Shown here: one piece after another, positions 52,880-62,877 of the stretch | How positions within the stretch are numbered: position 1 is the stretch's first letter | How the letters are laid out: each line of letters begins with the position of its first letter | From: Poseidonibacter lekithochrous | Lineage (GTDB): Bacteria; Campylobacterota; Campylobacteria; Campylobacterales; Arcobacteraceae | Assembly: GCF_018861145.1 (NCBI RefSeq) | Contig: NZ_JAHKQT010000003.1 | Location: forward strand, 124,001-188,000 | Reading direction: 5' to 3' | DNA: 64,000 nucleotides | Position numbers and translations under genes: made by a program | Notes under the pieces: model-generated | What the model saw: the letters and a program-made list of their open reading frames with translations, nothing else | Databases searched by the model: none | Told to the model about the DNA's origin: nothing

Positions 52880-53679
52880 TATGCGATTCCTCCAATAGTT
52901 TTATTTGTTATTTTATATTCCATAACTTTTGCTGTTGGCACAAATCTTTCACCAACTTTTCCTGCTTTTGCATGATCATAACCTATTTTCATATAAGCTG
53001 CTAATGATAAGAAACCTAATGTTAAGAAGAATATAGTTAATGCCCATTTAACTTTTTTAAGTGCAATTCTAGTAGCTTTTGGATTTTCACCATCAAACCA
53101 TCCCCATTTAACACATAATCTGTAAAGACCAATAGTTCCATGTAATTCAACTGCAATTAATAAAAGAATATATAAAGGCCACATCCATTCAGACCAGATT
53201 CTATCTGCTGATGCATAAGGACCAATTGCATCTGAATTTGTCATGATAATATATAAATGCACTGAACCTAAGAAGAACATAGTAAAACCAGTTCCTGCTT
53301 GAGTAAACCAAAGTTTAGTATCATCATGATCCATATTTTTAGAGTGTGCTCTCATTACTTGGAACTGCTTAAAGTTACCAGGTAATTTTCTCATACCTAA
53401 TCCCGCATGCGCAATAAAGATTACAAAGATTACAAAAGCTGTAATACTTACTAAAATAGGACTCCCCCCATCAATAATAAAGCTAGCTTCTAATAGCTTT
53501 GTAATTGTATACATGAATTCTTCAGATATTAATATCGAAGATACTAGTAACATATGTGCCCACATGAATAATGCTAAAAATCCACCTGTAACACTTTGTA
53601 AATAGTCAAGTTTAGCAGGTAGTCTACTTTTCTTCCCCTCAACTGTTTTACCTAAATAGCCTTCTATAAGGTTACTCAT
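52879..53679 (-). CDS. frdC: Fumarate reductase dihaem cytochrome b subunit
   Basis: A 266-residue integral subunit with five membrane helices. Haem-ligand histidines appear in [31 protein letters not shown] and [11 protein letters not shown], the dihaem pattern of the Wolinella succinogenes QFR (type B). The start is the ATG at 53679, with AAAGGA upstream. It handles menaquinol and is the first gene of the frd operon. Confidence 0.94.
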   Translation of the reverse strand: MSNLIEGYLGKTVEGKKSRLPAKLDYLQSVTGGFLALFMWAHMLLVSSILISEEFMYTITKLLEASFIIDGGSPILVSITAFVIFVIFIAHAGLGMRKLPGNFKQFQVMRAHSKNMDHDDTKLWFTQAGTGFTMFFLGSVHLYIIMTNSDAIGPYASADRIWSEWMWPLYILLLIAVELHGTIGLYRLCVKWGWFDGENPKATRIALKKVKWALTIFFLTLGFLSLAAYMKIGYDHAKAGKVGERFVPTAKVMEYKITNKTIGGIA

Positions 53680-53765
53680 ATTCAATCCTTTCCAGTGACA
53701 AAATTTATTTTATAATAGCGTAATAATAGCGAAAAGGTACTTCAGTTTTGTTTATTTTTCTATGT

Positions 53766-53787
53766 ATTATAAATGTACAATTGTATA
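53766..53787 (-). promoter_or_regulatory. frdC promoter with TGTACAAT palindrome
   Basis: TATAAT (53766-53771, minus strand) predicts a start near 53759 and an 80-base leader. A near-palindrome, TGTACAATTGTATA (53774-53787, one mismatch), fills the spacer just upstream, at about -21. A repressor bound there would block RNA polymerase. The palindrome is also close to the inverted TGTACAAT pair at 53839-53859. Confidence 0.5.
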
Positions 53788-53811
53788 ATTAATTATCATA
53801 AGGATAGTAAT

Positions 53812-53834
53812 AAAGGCCCATTATATGGGCTTTT
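53812..53834 (-). terminator. Terminator after nuoN
   Basis: GCCCAT (53816-53821) and ATGGGC (53825-53830) with a 3-base loop, extended by A-T and one G-U pair to about 10 bp. The minus-strand RNA ends in CCUUUAUUA, a weak U-run. This is the best candidate for the end of the nuo message. Confidence 0.6.
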
Positions 53835-53838
53835 ATAA

Positions 53839-53859
53839 TGTACAATTTTTGATTGTACA
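53839..53859. repeat. Inverted TGTACAAT pair upstream of frdC
   Basis: TGTACAAT (53839-53846) and ATTGTACA (53852-53859), 5 bases apart. Together with the palindrome at 53774-53787 this gives four TGTACAAT-type half-sites in one gap. The same octamer is at 6248-6255 in the prp control region. Confidence 0.7.
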
Positions 53860-53901
53860 GTTGAAGTGTTTAGAAAGTATTGTGTTACTAATTAACACAT
53901 T

Positions 53902-55422
53902 CTATTTTATAAATAAAGATTGAACAGCTGTTTGACTTAAAGCAATCAATGTATCTATATTTAATATTGGAATAAAGAATACAATTGCAGATCCAACTCC
54001 ACCTAATATTGTTAAAATTGCAACAAATGCAATTGCATAAGTTGAAACTCTTTTATCATTAAATCCTTCTATACTGCAAGTAAGTGGTGCAGGGTAGAAA
54101 TACATAACAGCAATTAATTTAAAATAGTAATAAACTGAAACAATTGTTGCAATAATTGCTAAAACAGCAAGTGATATGTATCCTGCATTTATAGCTTCTG
54201 TAAATACGTAAAATTTACCAATAAAACCAATTGTTGATGGAATTCCTGCAAGAGAGAAAAGGAATATTGTCATCATTGCAGCCAAGAAAGGTCTTTCATG
54301 TGCTAAACCTTTAAAATCATCATATGTAACTCTAACATTTGTTTCTGAAATAACATGAGAAGCTAATCCAAAAGCTCCAAGTGCTGATAGTAAATATGCA
54401 ATTAAATAGAACATTGTTGCATATGCAGAATCTATATTTAAGATTTGACCATCTTTATATGAAAGGGCGATAAATGCTAGTAAAAGATATCCTGTATGGA
54501 CTATTGAAGAAGCTGCTAACATTCTTTTTACAATATTTTGACTTACTGCTAACCATGTACCAAATACAAGAGTCAAGACAATAATTACTGATATAATCGT
54601 ATCCCAAAAGTCAATAATAGGTGCTAAGTCTTGTAAAAATGCTCTCATGAAAAATGAGAAAATCGCAATTTTAAAAGTTGAGGCCATATAGGCTGTAATA
54701 ACCATAGGCGCTCCTCTATAAACATCAAGAACCCACGATTGAAATGGAAATGCTGCAATTTTAAATAGGAAGGTAAATAGAATTAATGTCAAACCTATAT
54801 AAACTAATATCATATCATCACCAGAGTGAGTTGATATGTATACACCTAATTCACTTAAGTTTGTAGTCGCAGCTGCTCCATAAACTAGTACCACACCAAG
54901 TAAATAAAAGGCTCCAATAAATGAACCTAATACTAAGTACTTGAATATTGCTTCAACTCTTTTAGAATCTTCAGTATTAACACCCACCATAATATAAACA
55001 GAAAAAGATGCAATTTCAAGTGCTATATATGCAGTAATCAATTCATTTGTATGGGATAATAACATCATTCCAAATAGTGCAAATAGCAAAATTGAGAAAA
55101 ACTCACCTTTAAAATATGATCTATGTTGGAAATAATGCTCACCAATTAGAAGTGTTAATATAGTTCCAAGAATTAGTAATATATTAAAAAAGTTTGAAAA
55201 TGTATCAAATATTAATACATTATTTACTAAATCATTATATGGTTGAACTGAATATAAATCAGTAAAGTGTAATGATGAAAAACCAAGTGCAATAAAAAGA
55301 AAAATACATGAAACTGTAATAAAATTTTTAACGCTATATCTTTCATACATACTCATAAACATCAGAGTTAAAGCTCCAACTAATATAGTAATTGCAGGAA
55401 TTAAATATATAAATTCACTCAT
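53902..55422 (-). CDS. nuoN: NADH-quinone oxidoreductase subunit N
   Basis: A 506-residue antiporter-like subunit of complex I with about 14 helices. The family core is visible as [20 protein letters not shown] and [15 protein letters not shown], with the key lysines in those helices. NuoN is the last of the nuo genes; its start overlaps nuoM by 4 bases. It ends 88 bases before the hairpin at 53.8 kb. Confidence 0.94.
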   Translation of the reverse strand: MSEFIYLIPAITILVGALTLMFMSMYERYSVKNFITVSCIFLFIALGFSSLHFTDLYSVQPYNDLVNNVLIFDTFSNFFNILLILGTILTLLIGEHYFQHRSYFKGEFFSILLFALFGMMLLSHTNELITAYIALEIASFSVYIMVGVNTEDSKRVEAIFKYLVLGSFIGAFYLLGVVLVYGAAATTNLSELGVYISTHSGDDMILVYIGLTLILFTFLFKIAAFPFQSWVLDVYRGAPMVITAYMASTFKIAIFSFFMRAFLQDLAPIIDFWDTIISVIIVLTLVFGTWLAVSQNIVKRMLAASSIVHTGYLLLAFIALSYKDGQILNIDSAYATMFYLIAYLLSALGAFGLASHVISETNVRVTYDDFKGLAHERPFLAAMMTIFLFSLAGIPSTIGFIGKFYVFTEAINAGYISLAVLAIIATIVSVYYYFKLIAVMYFYPAPLTCSIEGFNDKRVSTYAIAFVAILTILGGVGSAIVFFIPILNIDTLIALSQTAVQSLFIK

Positions 55423-56906
55423 TTTGAAGCTCCAATATGTAAAATGTCATTTAAATAATGAGTAACTGTTGGCTCAAATTTATCTATAAATATTTCAGGA
55501 TAAATACCCATTAAGAATACTAAAAATACCCAAGGAGCAAGCCCAATAATCTCTTTTATTTTTAAATCTCTCATAATTAGTGTCGGTGAACCTTCTGGTC
55601 TATCTTGTAGTATAGCTCTTTGAAACATCCACAACATATATGAAGCACCTACTACAACTGTAATTGCAGAGATATATCCTAAAGTATGATTAAATTCATA
55701 AATACCAAAAATAATTAGTAACTCAGATACAAAACCATTTGTTCCAGGAAGACCAACATTCGCAAATAACATAATTGCAAATATAAAAGTTAAAATAGGA
55801 GCTTGTTTTGCTATTCCTCCTAAATCTTTGATACTTTTAAACCCTGTTTCTTCATGTATTAATCCAACTAATAAAAACAGTGCTCCAGTTGCAATTGCAT
55901 GTGCTATGATTAAATATAGAGCACCATTTATTCCATATTCATTTAGTGAGAAAATACCAGCTGCTATAAAACTTAAATGTGAGGCTGATGAATATGCAAA
56001 CATTCTTTTAATATCATCTTGCATAAGTGCAGCAATTCCAAAATAAATAAGACCAAATAACCCAATAGCTACAAAGTACATTGAGAATTCAATGTATACT
56101 TCTGGAAAAATTGGAATCATAAATCTGACAATTGCGTAAACACCAAGTTTTGCCATTATCGATGATAAAAGAAAAACAGCGCCCGTTGGAGCGTTTTTAT
56201 ATGTTTCCATAATCCAAGTATGCAATGGAAAAATAGGAATTTTAATAGCAAAGGCTGCTAGAAATCCTAAAAATAACCATACTTTAGTTGAGTATTCAAT
56301 TGTAGTAATTCTCATTAATTCATTATAAGCAAATGACCATACTCCAAACTCATTATGATATGCAACACCTAAATACAAAATTGCTACGAACATAAGCAGC
56401 GAACCTACCATTGTATAAACAGTTACTTTGATAGTTGTAAAAACTTTTTTCCCAAATCCATATGAACCAATCATAAGAAATACAGGTAAAAGCATAACTT
56501 CCCAGAAAAAATAGAATAATACAATATCTAAAGACAGTAAAGTTCCTGTAACTCCTGTTTGAACCAATAGCATATTTAACCAATATCCTTTAGTTCGACC
56601 TTCCCATAATAAAAGGTAAGAAGTTGGAATTAAAATTGCAATCATCATTAAAATTGTTAAAGAAAAACCATCTAATCCTACATAATAATTAATTCCATAT
56701 GTTTCAATCCAAGGTACATTTGTAACAAACTGCATACCATCACTTGGAATAAACTCAATATAGATTTTCAGAACAAGTGCTAATATAACAGTTGTTGTTA
56801 AAAAAGCGATATTTCTAATAGTATTTACATCTTTAGTTGTAATCATTAAAGCAAAAGCAACAAGAGCAGGTAAAAATATTATAAATGAAAGTATATCTGG
56901 GCTCAT
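55419..56906 (-). CDS. nuoM: NADH-quinone oxidoreductase subunit M
   Basis: A 495-residue antiporter-like proton-pumping subunit. Typical segments are [19 protein letters not shown] (key Glu), [31 protein letters not shown] and [14 protein letters not shown]. It lies between nuoL (1-base gap) and nuoN (4-base overlap). Confidence 0.95.
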   Translation of the reverse strand: MSPDILSFIIFLPALVAFALMITTKDVNTIRNIAFLTTTVILALVLKIYIEFIPSDGMQFVTNVPWIETYGINYYVGLDGFSLTILMMIAILIPTSYLLLWEGRTKGYWLNMLLVQTGVTGTLLSLDIVLFYFFWEVMLLPVFLMIGSYGFGKKVFTTIKVTVYTMVGSLLMFVAILYLGVAYHNEFGVWSFAYNELMRITTIEYSTKVWLFLGFLAAFAIKIPIFPLHTWIMETYKNAPTGAVFLLSSIMAKLGVYAIVRFMIPIFPEVYIEFSMYFVAIGLFGLIYFGIAALMQDDIKRMFAYSSASHLSFIAAGIFSLNEYGINGALYLIIAHAIATGALFLLVGLIHEETGFKSIKDLGGIAKQAPILTFIFAIMLFANVGLPGTNGFVSELLIIFGIYEFNHTLGYISAITVVVGASYMLWMFQRAILQDRPEGSPTLIMRDLKIKEIIGLAPWVFLVFLMGIYPEIFIDKFEPTVTHYLNDILHIGASK

Positions 56907-56907
56907 A

Positions 56908-58794
56908 CTATAATCCTAACTTAATATATAAATAAATAAATATGCATGTCATTCCAACAAGCATAAAGGCTGCATAAAATCTAACATTTGCATTTTGAGT
57001 TAAAGAAACTTTTTTACCAATGTTTACAAAACTATTTGAAGAATTCATAATAAAGCCATCAATAATTTTTTCATCTATTACTTTATCAATAAAAGTTGAT
57101 ACTTTTTTTGTAGACTGTACAAATAAATAATCATACAATTCATCAATATAAAATCTTTTACCAATTAGACCAGTTTCTTCTTCTGGATGATAGATATCAA
57201 ACTTAGCATATTTCTTGTAAGCTACAAAAATACCAGAAGCAGCAACTGCAACTGAAAGAATCATTAAAATCCATTCTGTTAAGTGACTCATATGTATTGA
57301 AGTTGATTTTAATTGAACTAACCATGTATCAACTAAATGCTCCCCACCTAAAACAGCTGGTAAATTTAAATATCCAGCGGCAACTGCCCCTATTGCTAAT
57401 AACAATAAAGGGAAAGTAATAGTTCTAGATGTATATTCATATTTTACATCATGTTTTGTAGGAGCTACAAAAACAATAAAATATAATCTAAACATATAAA
57501 ATGCAGTTAAAAATGCTGTGAATAGTGCAATCCCCCAAATTAAGTATTCACCCTCTTGGAAAGCGGCTGCTAATATTGCATCTTTTGAGAAGAAACCAGA
57601 AAAGAATGGAACTCCTGAAATTGCAATCACACCAATTAAGAATGTAAATTTTATAATAGGCGTATGTGCTCTATGTTTAGCAATATCAAAGATATTTTGT
57701 CTATGATGAACGGCTAAGATAACTCCACCAGCTCCCATAAATAACATTGCTTTAAAGAAAGCATGTGTAAATACATGGAAAAGTCCAGTTGAATAAAACC
57801 CAAGACCAACAGCTATAAACATATAACCTAATTGACTCATTGTTGAGTATGCAAGTATTTTTTTAATATCAGTTTGTCTTGTTGCGATAATTGCAGCAAG
57901 TAGGGCAGAAAATGCACCAATATATGCTATTAATAAACCAATTTCTTCTATTCCCGAATAAAGGAAATGAAATCTTGCAACCATATAAACACCTGCTGTT
58001 ACCATAGTAGCTGCGTGAATAAGTGCAGAAATTGGTGTAGGACCTGCCATTGCATCTGGAAGCCATACATATAATGGAATTTGAGCTGATTTACCCATAG
58101 CACCAATAAATAGTAAAACTCCCGATAATACTAATAACTCACTATTAGCATTTGCTATATTTGCTTCCAATGAAGAAAATGATAAATCAACTTCACCAAG
58201 TGCAAAGAATAAAGTTACAACTCCTAAAATAAATCCAAAATCTCCAACTCTATTTACAATAAAGGCTTTATTTGCAGCAATTACATTTTCAGCTTTTCCA
58301 TAGTAGAACTTAATTAGTAAATAAGAACAAACACCAACACCTTCCCATCCAATGAAAAGAATAATTGGATTATCTGCTAGTACTAAAATTAGCATTGAAG
58401 CTAAGAATAAATTAAAGTAAGCAAAGAACTTACCAAATCCATTATCACCTCTCATATATCCAATTGCATAAATATGAATTAACCAACCTACAAAAGTTAC
58501 AAACATTGACATAAATATTGATAAATTATCTCCTAATAAAGACATTCCAATATGTAATTTATCAATATCTAACCAAGTAAATAAATCTTGTTTAAACGTA
58601 ATACTTTCATCATTCATTCTTAAAAATAGACTAAGAGTAATTAAAAAAGATATTAAAGGAGTTCCCGTTCCTATTAATGCAAATGTTAAATCAGAAACTT
58701 TTTCTTTCTTTATATGATAGAAATAAAATCCTGCATTTAATATAGCACCAATTAAAGGAGCTAATATAATCCAAACTAACAAGTTTGTATTCAT
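56908..58794 (-). CDS. nuoL: NADH-quinone oxidoreductase subunit L
   Basis: A 628-residue subunit, the largest antiporter-like one. It has FIGWEGVGVCSYLLIKFYY, AQIPLYVWLPDAMAGPTPIS, ALIHAATMVTAGVYMV and the long C-terminal lateral helix. It pumps protons at the distal end of the membrane arm. It overlaps nuoK by 4 bases. Confidence 0.96.
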   Translation of the reverse strand: MNTNLLVWIILAPLIGAILNAGFYFYHIKKEKVSDLTFALIGTGTPLISFLITLSLFLRMNDESITFKQDLFTWLDIDKLHIGMSLLGDNLSIFMSMFVTFVGWLIHIYAIGYMRGDNGFGKFFAYFNLFLASMLILVLADNPIILFIGWEGVGVCSYLLIKFYYGKAENVIAANKAFIVNRVGDFGFILGVVTLFFALGEVDLSFSSLEANIANANSELLVLSGVLLFIGAMGKSAQIPLYVWLPDAMAGPTPISALIHAATMVTAGVYMVARFHFLYSGIEEIGLLIAYIGAFSALLAAIIATRQTDIKKILAYSTMSQLGYMFIAVGLGFYSTGLFHVFTHAFFKAMLFMGAGGVILAVHHRQNIFDIAKHRAHTPIIKFTFLIGVIAISGVPFFSGFFSKDAILAAAFQEGEYLIWGIALFTAFLTAFYMFRLYFIVFVAPTKHDVKYEYTSRTITFPLLLLAIGAVAAGYLNLPAVLGGEHLVDTWLVQLKSTSIHMSHLTEWILMILSVAVAASGIFVAYKKYAKFDIYHPEEETGLIGKRFYIDELYDYLFVQSTKKVSTFIDKVIDEKIIDGFIMNSSNSFVNIGKKVSLTQNANVRFYAAFMLVGMTCIFIYLYIKLGL

Positions 58795-59105
58795 GATTTT
58801 TCTCCTTGTTTTAATGTATTAAAGATATCAGTATCAAGTGATTTTCTTGATCGGTATAAAAGAATAATTACTGAAAGAAAAATTGCAGCTTCCGCTGCAG
58901 CTATTGCTATAACCATTACAGTGATTACTTGTGGGTCCATATTAAAATGATATCTTGCAAAAGTAACTAGAAATAAGTTTATTCCATTTAACATCATTTC
59001 AATTGACATGTAAATAACAAATATATTTCTTCTTGCTATTACCCCTATTGCTCCAATAGAAAAAAGCATCATTGCTACAAATGCATAAGATGTTAATGAA
59101 ATCAT
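58791..59105 (-). CDS. nuoK: NADH-quinone oxidoreductase subunit K
   Basis: A 104-residue three-helix subunit with the conserved membrane glutamates in YMSIEMMLNGINLFLV and AIAAAEAAIFLSVIILLYR. It overlaps nuoL and nuoJ by 4 bases on each side, typical of a tightly coupled operon. Confidence 0.96.
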   Translation of the reverse strand: MISLTSYAFVAMMLFSIGAIGVIARRNIFVIYMSIEMMLNGINLFLVTFARYHFNMDPQVITVMVIAIAAAEAAIFLSVIILLYRSRKSLDTDIFNTLKQGEKS

Positions 59106-59632
59106 GATTCTTCTCCTACATTTTTAATTTTAGAGGTTCTTTTTTTTGCAAGCACAACTGCACCAATAAGAGCTACTAAAAGTAAAATTGATATTAACTC
59201 AAAAGCTAATAGCCAGTTGTTATATAGTTGCATACCGATTGGTTTTATATCTCCAAAATTTGTTTGGGAAATAGAAAAATCTTTTGCTGGTAATTTTGCT
59301 ACTGCTTTTAAAATTAAAATATTTAAAGGAATCATAATAACTGCACCCAGAGCAATTAACTGAAATTTTCTAGGCTCTTTTGGTAAATCCTCTTCTTTTA
59401 TATTTAAGAACATCAAAATAAAAAGTATAAGTGTCATAATTGCACCTGCGTAAACTATTATTTGAACTAAGAATAAAAATGTTGCATTTAGAAGTGCGAA
59501 CATACCTGCTACGCTAAGCATTGAAATTAAAACTCCAAGTGCACTATACATAGGATTTGCATACACAATCATTGCAATTGCACCAGAAATTGCTAAAAAT
59601 GCAAGTGCCATAAAAATAATATCAGCCATCAT
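59102..59632 (-). CDS. nuoJ: NADH-quinone oxidoreductase subunit J
   Basis: A 176-residue five-helix subunit with the conserved QIIVYAGAIMTLILFILMFLN helix (pi-bulge region of TM3). It overlaps nuoI by 11 bases; two adjacent ATGs (MMADII) leave the exact start open by one residue. Confidence 0.94.
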   Translation of the reverse strand: MMADIIFMALAFLAISGAIAMIVYANPMYSALGVLISMLSVAGMFALLNATFLFLVQIIVYAGAIMTLILFILMFLNIKEEDLPKEPRKFQLIALGAVIMIPLNILILKAVAKLPAKDFSISQTNFGDIKPIGMQLYNNWLLAFELISILLLVALIGAVVLAKKRTSKIKNVGEES

Positions 59633-60128
59633 TTAAATCCTTTGATCTTTCATTTGCCATTAGAGCTTTTTTATCTAATACAAATTCTTCTCGTGTTCCA
59701 CCTGTAAAAGAAAAAATTCCTGTATCCATTCTAATTGCATCACAAGGACAAGCTTCAACACAATATCCACAAAAAACACATTCAAGTAGATCTATTTTAA
59801 ACTCTTTTGGTCTTTTTTCATCATGCTCATCAAATCGTTCTTCTGCTTCAATGAAAATACAATCAGCAGGACATGCAGTTGCACACATATAACATGCAAC
59901 ACATTTTTCTGTTTCATCTTCCCATTTTGTAAGTCTATGAACCCCTCTGTACCTTTCATTTAAATCTGTTGGTTGAACTTCTGGATATTGCATAGTTTTT
60001 AATTGATCTACATCTTTTAAATTCTTTGTAAAATGGCTAAGAGTTGTTTTCATTCCACCTATTATCGCTGGAAGATATAATTTGTCTTTAAATGATTTAC
60101 CGTATCTTGGTACTACTTTAATTCCCAT
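59622..60128 (-). CDS. nuoI: NADH-quinone oxidoreductase subunit I (two [4Fe-4S] clusters)
   Basis: A 168-residue ferredoxin-type subunit. The two cluster motifs are CVACYMCATACPADC and CVFCGYCVEACPCDAI (N6a and N6b). An N-terminal extension of about 70 residues (KVVPRYGKSFKDKLYLPAI) precedes them. It passes electrons to NuoB. It begins 1 base after nuoH. Confidence 0.95.
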   Translation of the reverse strand: MGIKVVPRYGKSFKDKLYLPAIIGGMKTTLSHFTKNLKDVDQLKTMQYPEVQPTDLNERYRGVHRLTKWEDETEKCVACYMCATACPADCIFIEAEERFDEHDEKRPKEFKIDLLECVFCGYCVEACPCDAIRMDTGIFSFTGGTREEFVLDKKALMANERSKDLNDG

Positions 60129-60129
60129 C

Positions 60130-61410
60130 TTAACTCCCTTGAACTACAATAAATGTAGCTGTTACAACAATGTTTAATAATGCTAATGGTAATAATACTT
60201 TCCACCCTAGCATTTGTAATTGATCATATCTAAATCTTAATACTGTCCATCTAATCCAAATAAACACAAATGCCATTAAAAAGAATTTAACTAAGAATGT
60301 ACCAATTTGTAATACTGCAGTTGCAATATTTACACCATTTGTTCCTAATCCAACACTTAAGAAAATTGCTAATAATGTAATAACAATTAATGAAATTGAC
60401 CAGAATACAATTGTAAGAATTTTCGTTTCTAAATCTCTTGATTTATCTTTACTATTTTTTGATCGATTATTCTTTTTCATCCATCTTGTTAAGAAAAATA
60501 CCTTAATAGGCAAAAGAATAATAACTGCCATCATAATATAATTTATATTGTTTTGAACAGTTGGAGTATCTATCCAAGGAATTTGATAACCACCAAATAT
60601 AAGTGTTACAATAATTGCCGCACTTGCACTCATTGCCGCATATTCACCTACTTGGAAAAGTCCAAATCTCATAGCTGAATACTCAGTATGATAACCTGCT
60701 ACAATTTCAGATTCACCTTCTGCTATATCAAATGGAGCTCTATTTGTTTCAGCAAAAGCACATACTATAAATATAATTGATGCAATTGGTTGTATAAAAA
60801 TACCCCACATTGGAATAACACCTAGGTATGTTCCTGCTTGCGCATTTACAATATCCGTTAAGTGTATAGAACCATAAGATAAAAGCATAGAAATAATTGC
60901 TAATGCCATAGCTGCTTCATATGAAATAACTTGGGCTGCTGCTCTAATTGAACCTAATAAACCATATTTACTATTTGATGAATAACCACCTAAAATAATT
61001 CCATAAATTGAAAGTCCAGCAAAAGCTAAAAACCACATAATTCCAAGTTCATTTGGAATTGCTGACATAATAAATTCTTTTCCATCAATTACTAAATTAT
61101 CTGCAAAAGGAATAGTTGCAAAAGTTAAAAAAGAACAGAAAAATACAATTACAGGAGCAATTGTAAAAAAGAATTTATATTTAATATGTGAAGGAGTAAA
61201 ATCTTCTTTAAATACAAGTTTTAACATATCTGCAAAACTTTGAATTAATCCACCTAATCTAATTGGACCTATCCCACATCTATTAGGTCCACTTCTATCT
61301 TGCATAAATCCAGATACACGTCTTTCCCACCATACAAAAACAGGAGTAAGACCAACTGCTAAAAATGCAGCAAGAGCTATATTTACAGCTATTACAATTG
61401 CACTACTCAT
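60130..61410 (-). CDS. nuoH: NADH-quinone oxidoreductase subunit H, with extra segment
   Basis: A 426-residue quinone-site subunit. The usual segments are WWERRVSGFMQDRSGPNRCG, AETNRAPFDIAEGESEIVAG and HTEYSAMRFGLF. It is about 100 residues longer than E. coli NuoH (325). The extra part lies after WMKKNNRSKNSKDKSRD, with a basic linker and an added hydrophobic helix (ILTIVFWSISLIVITLLAIF), before the last helix. A frameshift is unlikely since the C-terminus is normal. Confidence 0.94.
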   Translation of the reverse strand: MSSAIVIAVNIALAAFLAVGLTPVFVWWERRVSGFMQDRSGPNRCGIGPIRLGGLIQSFADMLKLVFKEDFTPSHIKYKFFFTIAPVIVFFCSFLTFATIPFADNLVIDGKEFIMSAIPNELGIMWFLAFAGLSIYGIILGGYSSNSKYGLLGSIRAAAQVISYEAAMALAIISMLLSYGSIHLTDIVNAQAGTYLGVIPMWGIFIQPIASIIFIVCAFAETNRAPFDIAEGESEIVAGYHTEYSAMRFGLFQVGEYAAMSASAAIIVTLIFGGYQIPWIDTPTVQNNINYIMMAVIILLPIKVFFLTRWMKKNNRSKNSKDKSRDLETKILTIVFWSISLIVITLLAIFLSVGLGTNGVNIATAVLQIGTFLVKFFLMAFVFIWIRWTVLRFRYDQLQMLGWKVLLPLALLNIVVTATFIVVQGS

Positions 61411-62843
61411 AGCATTCCTTTTTCAATCATTGATTTTAAATGTTCAATAATAGTTGTTATTGATTCCATTGGATTATTTTTATTAATCTTTGAAATCACT
61501 TTTTGTTTTGTCCCAGTTATATTTATATATGTTCCTGATTTTTCATAAAATGATGAAATGGGGATAGCTATATCTGAATTTTCTATTGTTTTACAATTAT
61601 GACTGAAAAGTGAAATTACTTTTTTGTCTTTCAATAATTCTAGTTTTTCATCAAAGTATTTATTATCTATAATAATTATTAAACTTGAAGTATTTAAATT
61701 ATCTTTAAAATATTTTTCTTCTTCATTTATATCTAATTCTTTAAATGCAGCTCTATTTGCTGTTCTATCATTTGTTTTTAAATAATCATCTTTAAAATCT
61801 TCATCAAATGTATCAGGTGAATACCCAGAAACCTTTGCTTCTAATTTTTTTGCTAGATTATTTACATTTTGCATTTCTTCTATAGAAAGATTTGGACTTA
61901 ATACAAATAAAATATCTTTTTGAGTTGTTAACTCTTTAAACATATTTGTAATTGTGTTACTTATTTCTGTTTGAGCATTATTTAATAAAGGAGTTGTAAA
62001 TCTATTATTAGCTTCATTTTCATATGATAGTCTTCCTTCATCACACATAAAAAAACCATTTACAGCATCATTTCTTCTTGGTCTAAATCTAAATATTTGG
62101 TCATCTTTATATTTCTCTTTCCTATGATCAACATAAATATTACATCCTTTTGAACAACCATTACAAATGGCATCAAAAGTTTCTAAAAACCAAACTCTTT
62201 GTTTAAATCTGAAGTTTTTACTAGTTAGTGCACCTACAGGACAAATATCCACAACATTCATTGCATATGGATTAGCTAAAGGTTTCCCTGGAAATGTCCC
62301 AATAACTGAATGATTTGCTCTATTAATTACACCTAATTCATTAGTTTTAGTAATATCTGAACAAAATCTTACACATCTTGTACAAAGTACACATCTTTCT
62401 TGGTCAAGCATTACATTAGAGCCTAAATCAACTCTTTTCCTTGCATTGACTTTTGTATCTGTATTTACTCTTGAGTCATAAAAACCAGATTCCATATAAT
62501 AATCTTGTAATTTACACTCTCCAGCTTGGTCACATGTAGGACAATCAATTGGATGATTTATTAGTTCAAGTTCTAAAATATCTCGTCTTACTTTTTCGAT
62601 ATTTTCACCCTTAGTTCTTATAATCATACCATCTTTAATTGGTGTATCACAGGCAATCTGAGGCCTTTTTTGACCTTCAATTTCAACCATACACATTCTA
62701 CAGTTTCCATCTTTTCCAAGTGCTTGATGGTAACAAAAATGAGGAATATGAATATTTTCATCTAATAATTTATCAATTAGAAGACTTCCTTTAGAAGCCT
62801 CCATTTGTGCGCCATTGACTGTTATTTCTACCATTTCACTCAT
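61407..62843 (-). CDS. nuoG: NADH-quinone oxidoreductase subunit G, short form
   Basis: A 478-residue subunit. The N-terminal [2Fe-2S] motif (CYHQALGKDGNCRMC, then C), the His-ligated cluster (HPIDCPTCDQAGEC), the [4Fe-4S] pair (CVLCTRCVRFC and DICPVGALT) and an N7-type cluster site (CNGCSKGC, then a Cys about 32 residues on) are present. The rest of the molybdopterin-like domain is reduced; E. coli NuoG is about 908 residues. AAGGGG precedes the ATG. gltA lies directly upstream on the same strand, and nuoA-F are not in the window. Confidence 0.92.
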   Translation of the reverse strand: MSEMVEITVNGAQMEASKGSLLIDKLLDENIHIPHFCYHQALGKDGNCRMCMVEIEGQKRPQIACDTPIKDGMIIRTKGENIEKVRRDILELELINHPIDCPTCDQAGECKLQDYYMESGFYDSRVNTDTKVNARKRVDLGSNVMLDQERCVLCTRCVRFCSDITKTNELGVINRANHSVIGTFPGKPLANPYAMNVVDICPVGALTSKNFRFKQRVWFLETFDAICNGCSKGCNIYVDHRKEKYKDDQIFRFRPRRNDAVNGFFMCDEGRLSYENEANNRFTTPLLNNAQTEISNTITNMFKELTTQKDILFVLSPNLSIEEMQNVNNLAKKLEAKVSGYSPDTFDEDFKDDYLKTNDRTANRAAFKELDINEEEKYFKDNLNTSSLIIIIDNKYFDEKLELLKDKKVISLFSHNCKTIENSDIAIPISSFYEKSGTYINITGTKQKVISKINKNNPMESITTIIEHLKSMIEKGML

Positions 62844-62877
62844 CTATTTTACCCCTTACACTTGTTTGTTTTTATTC

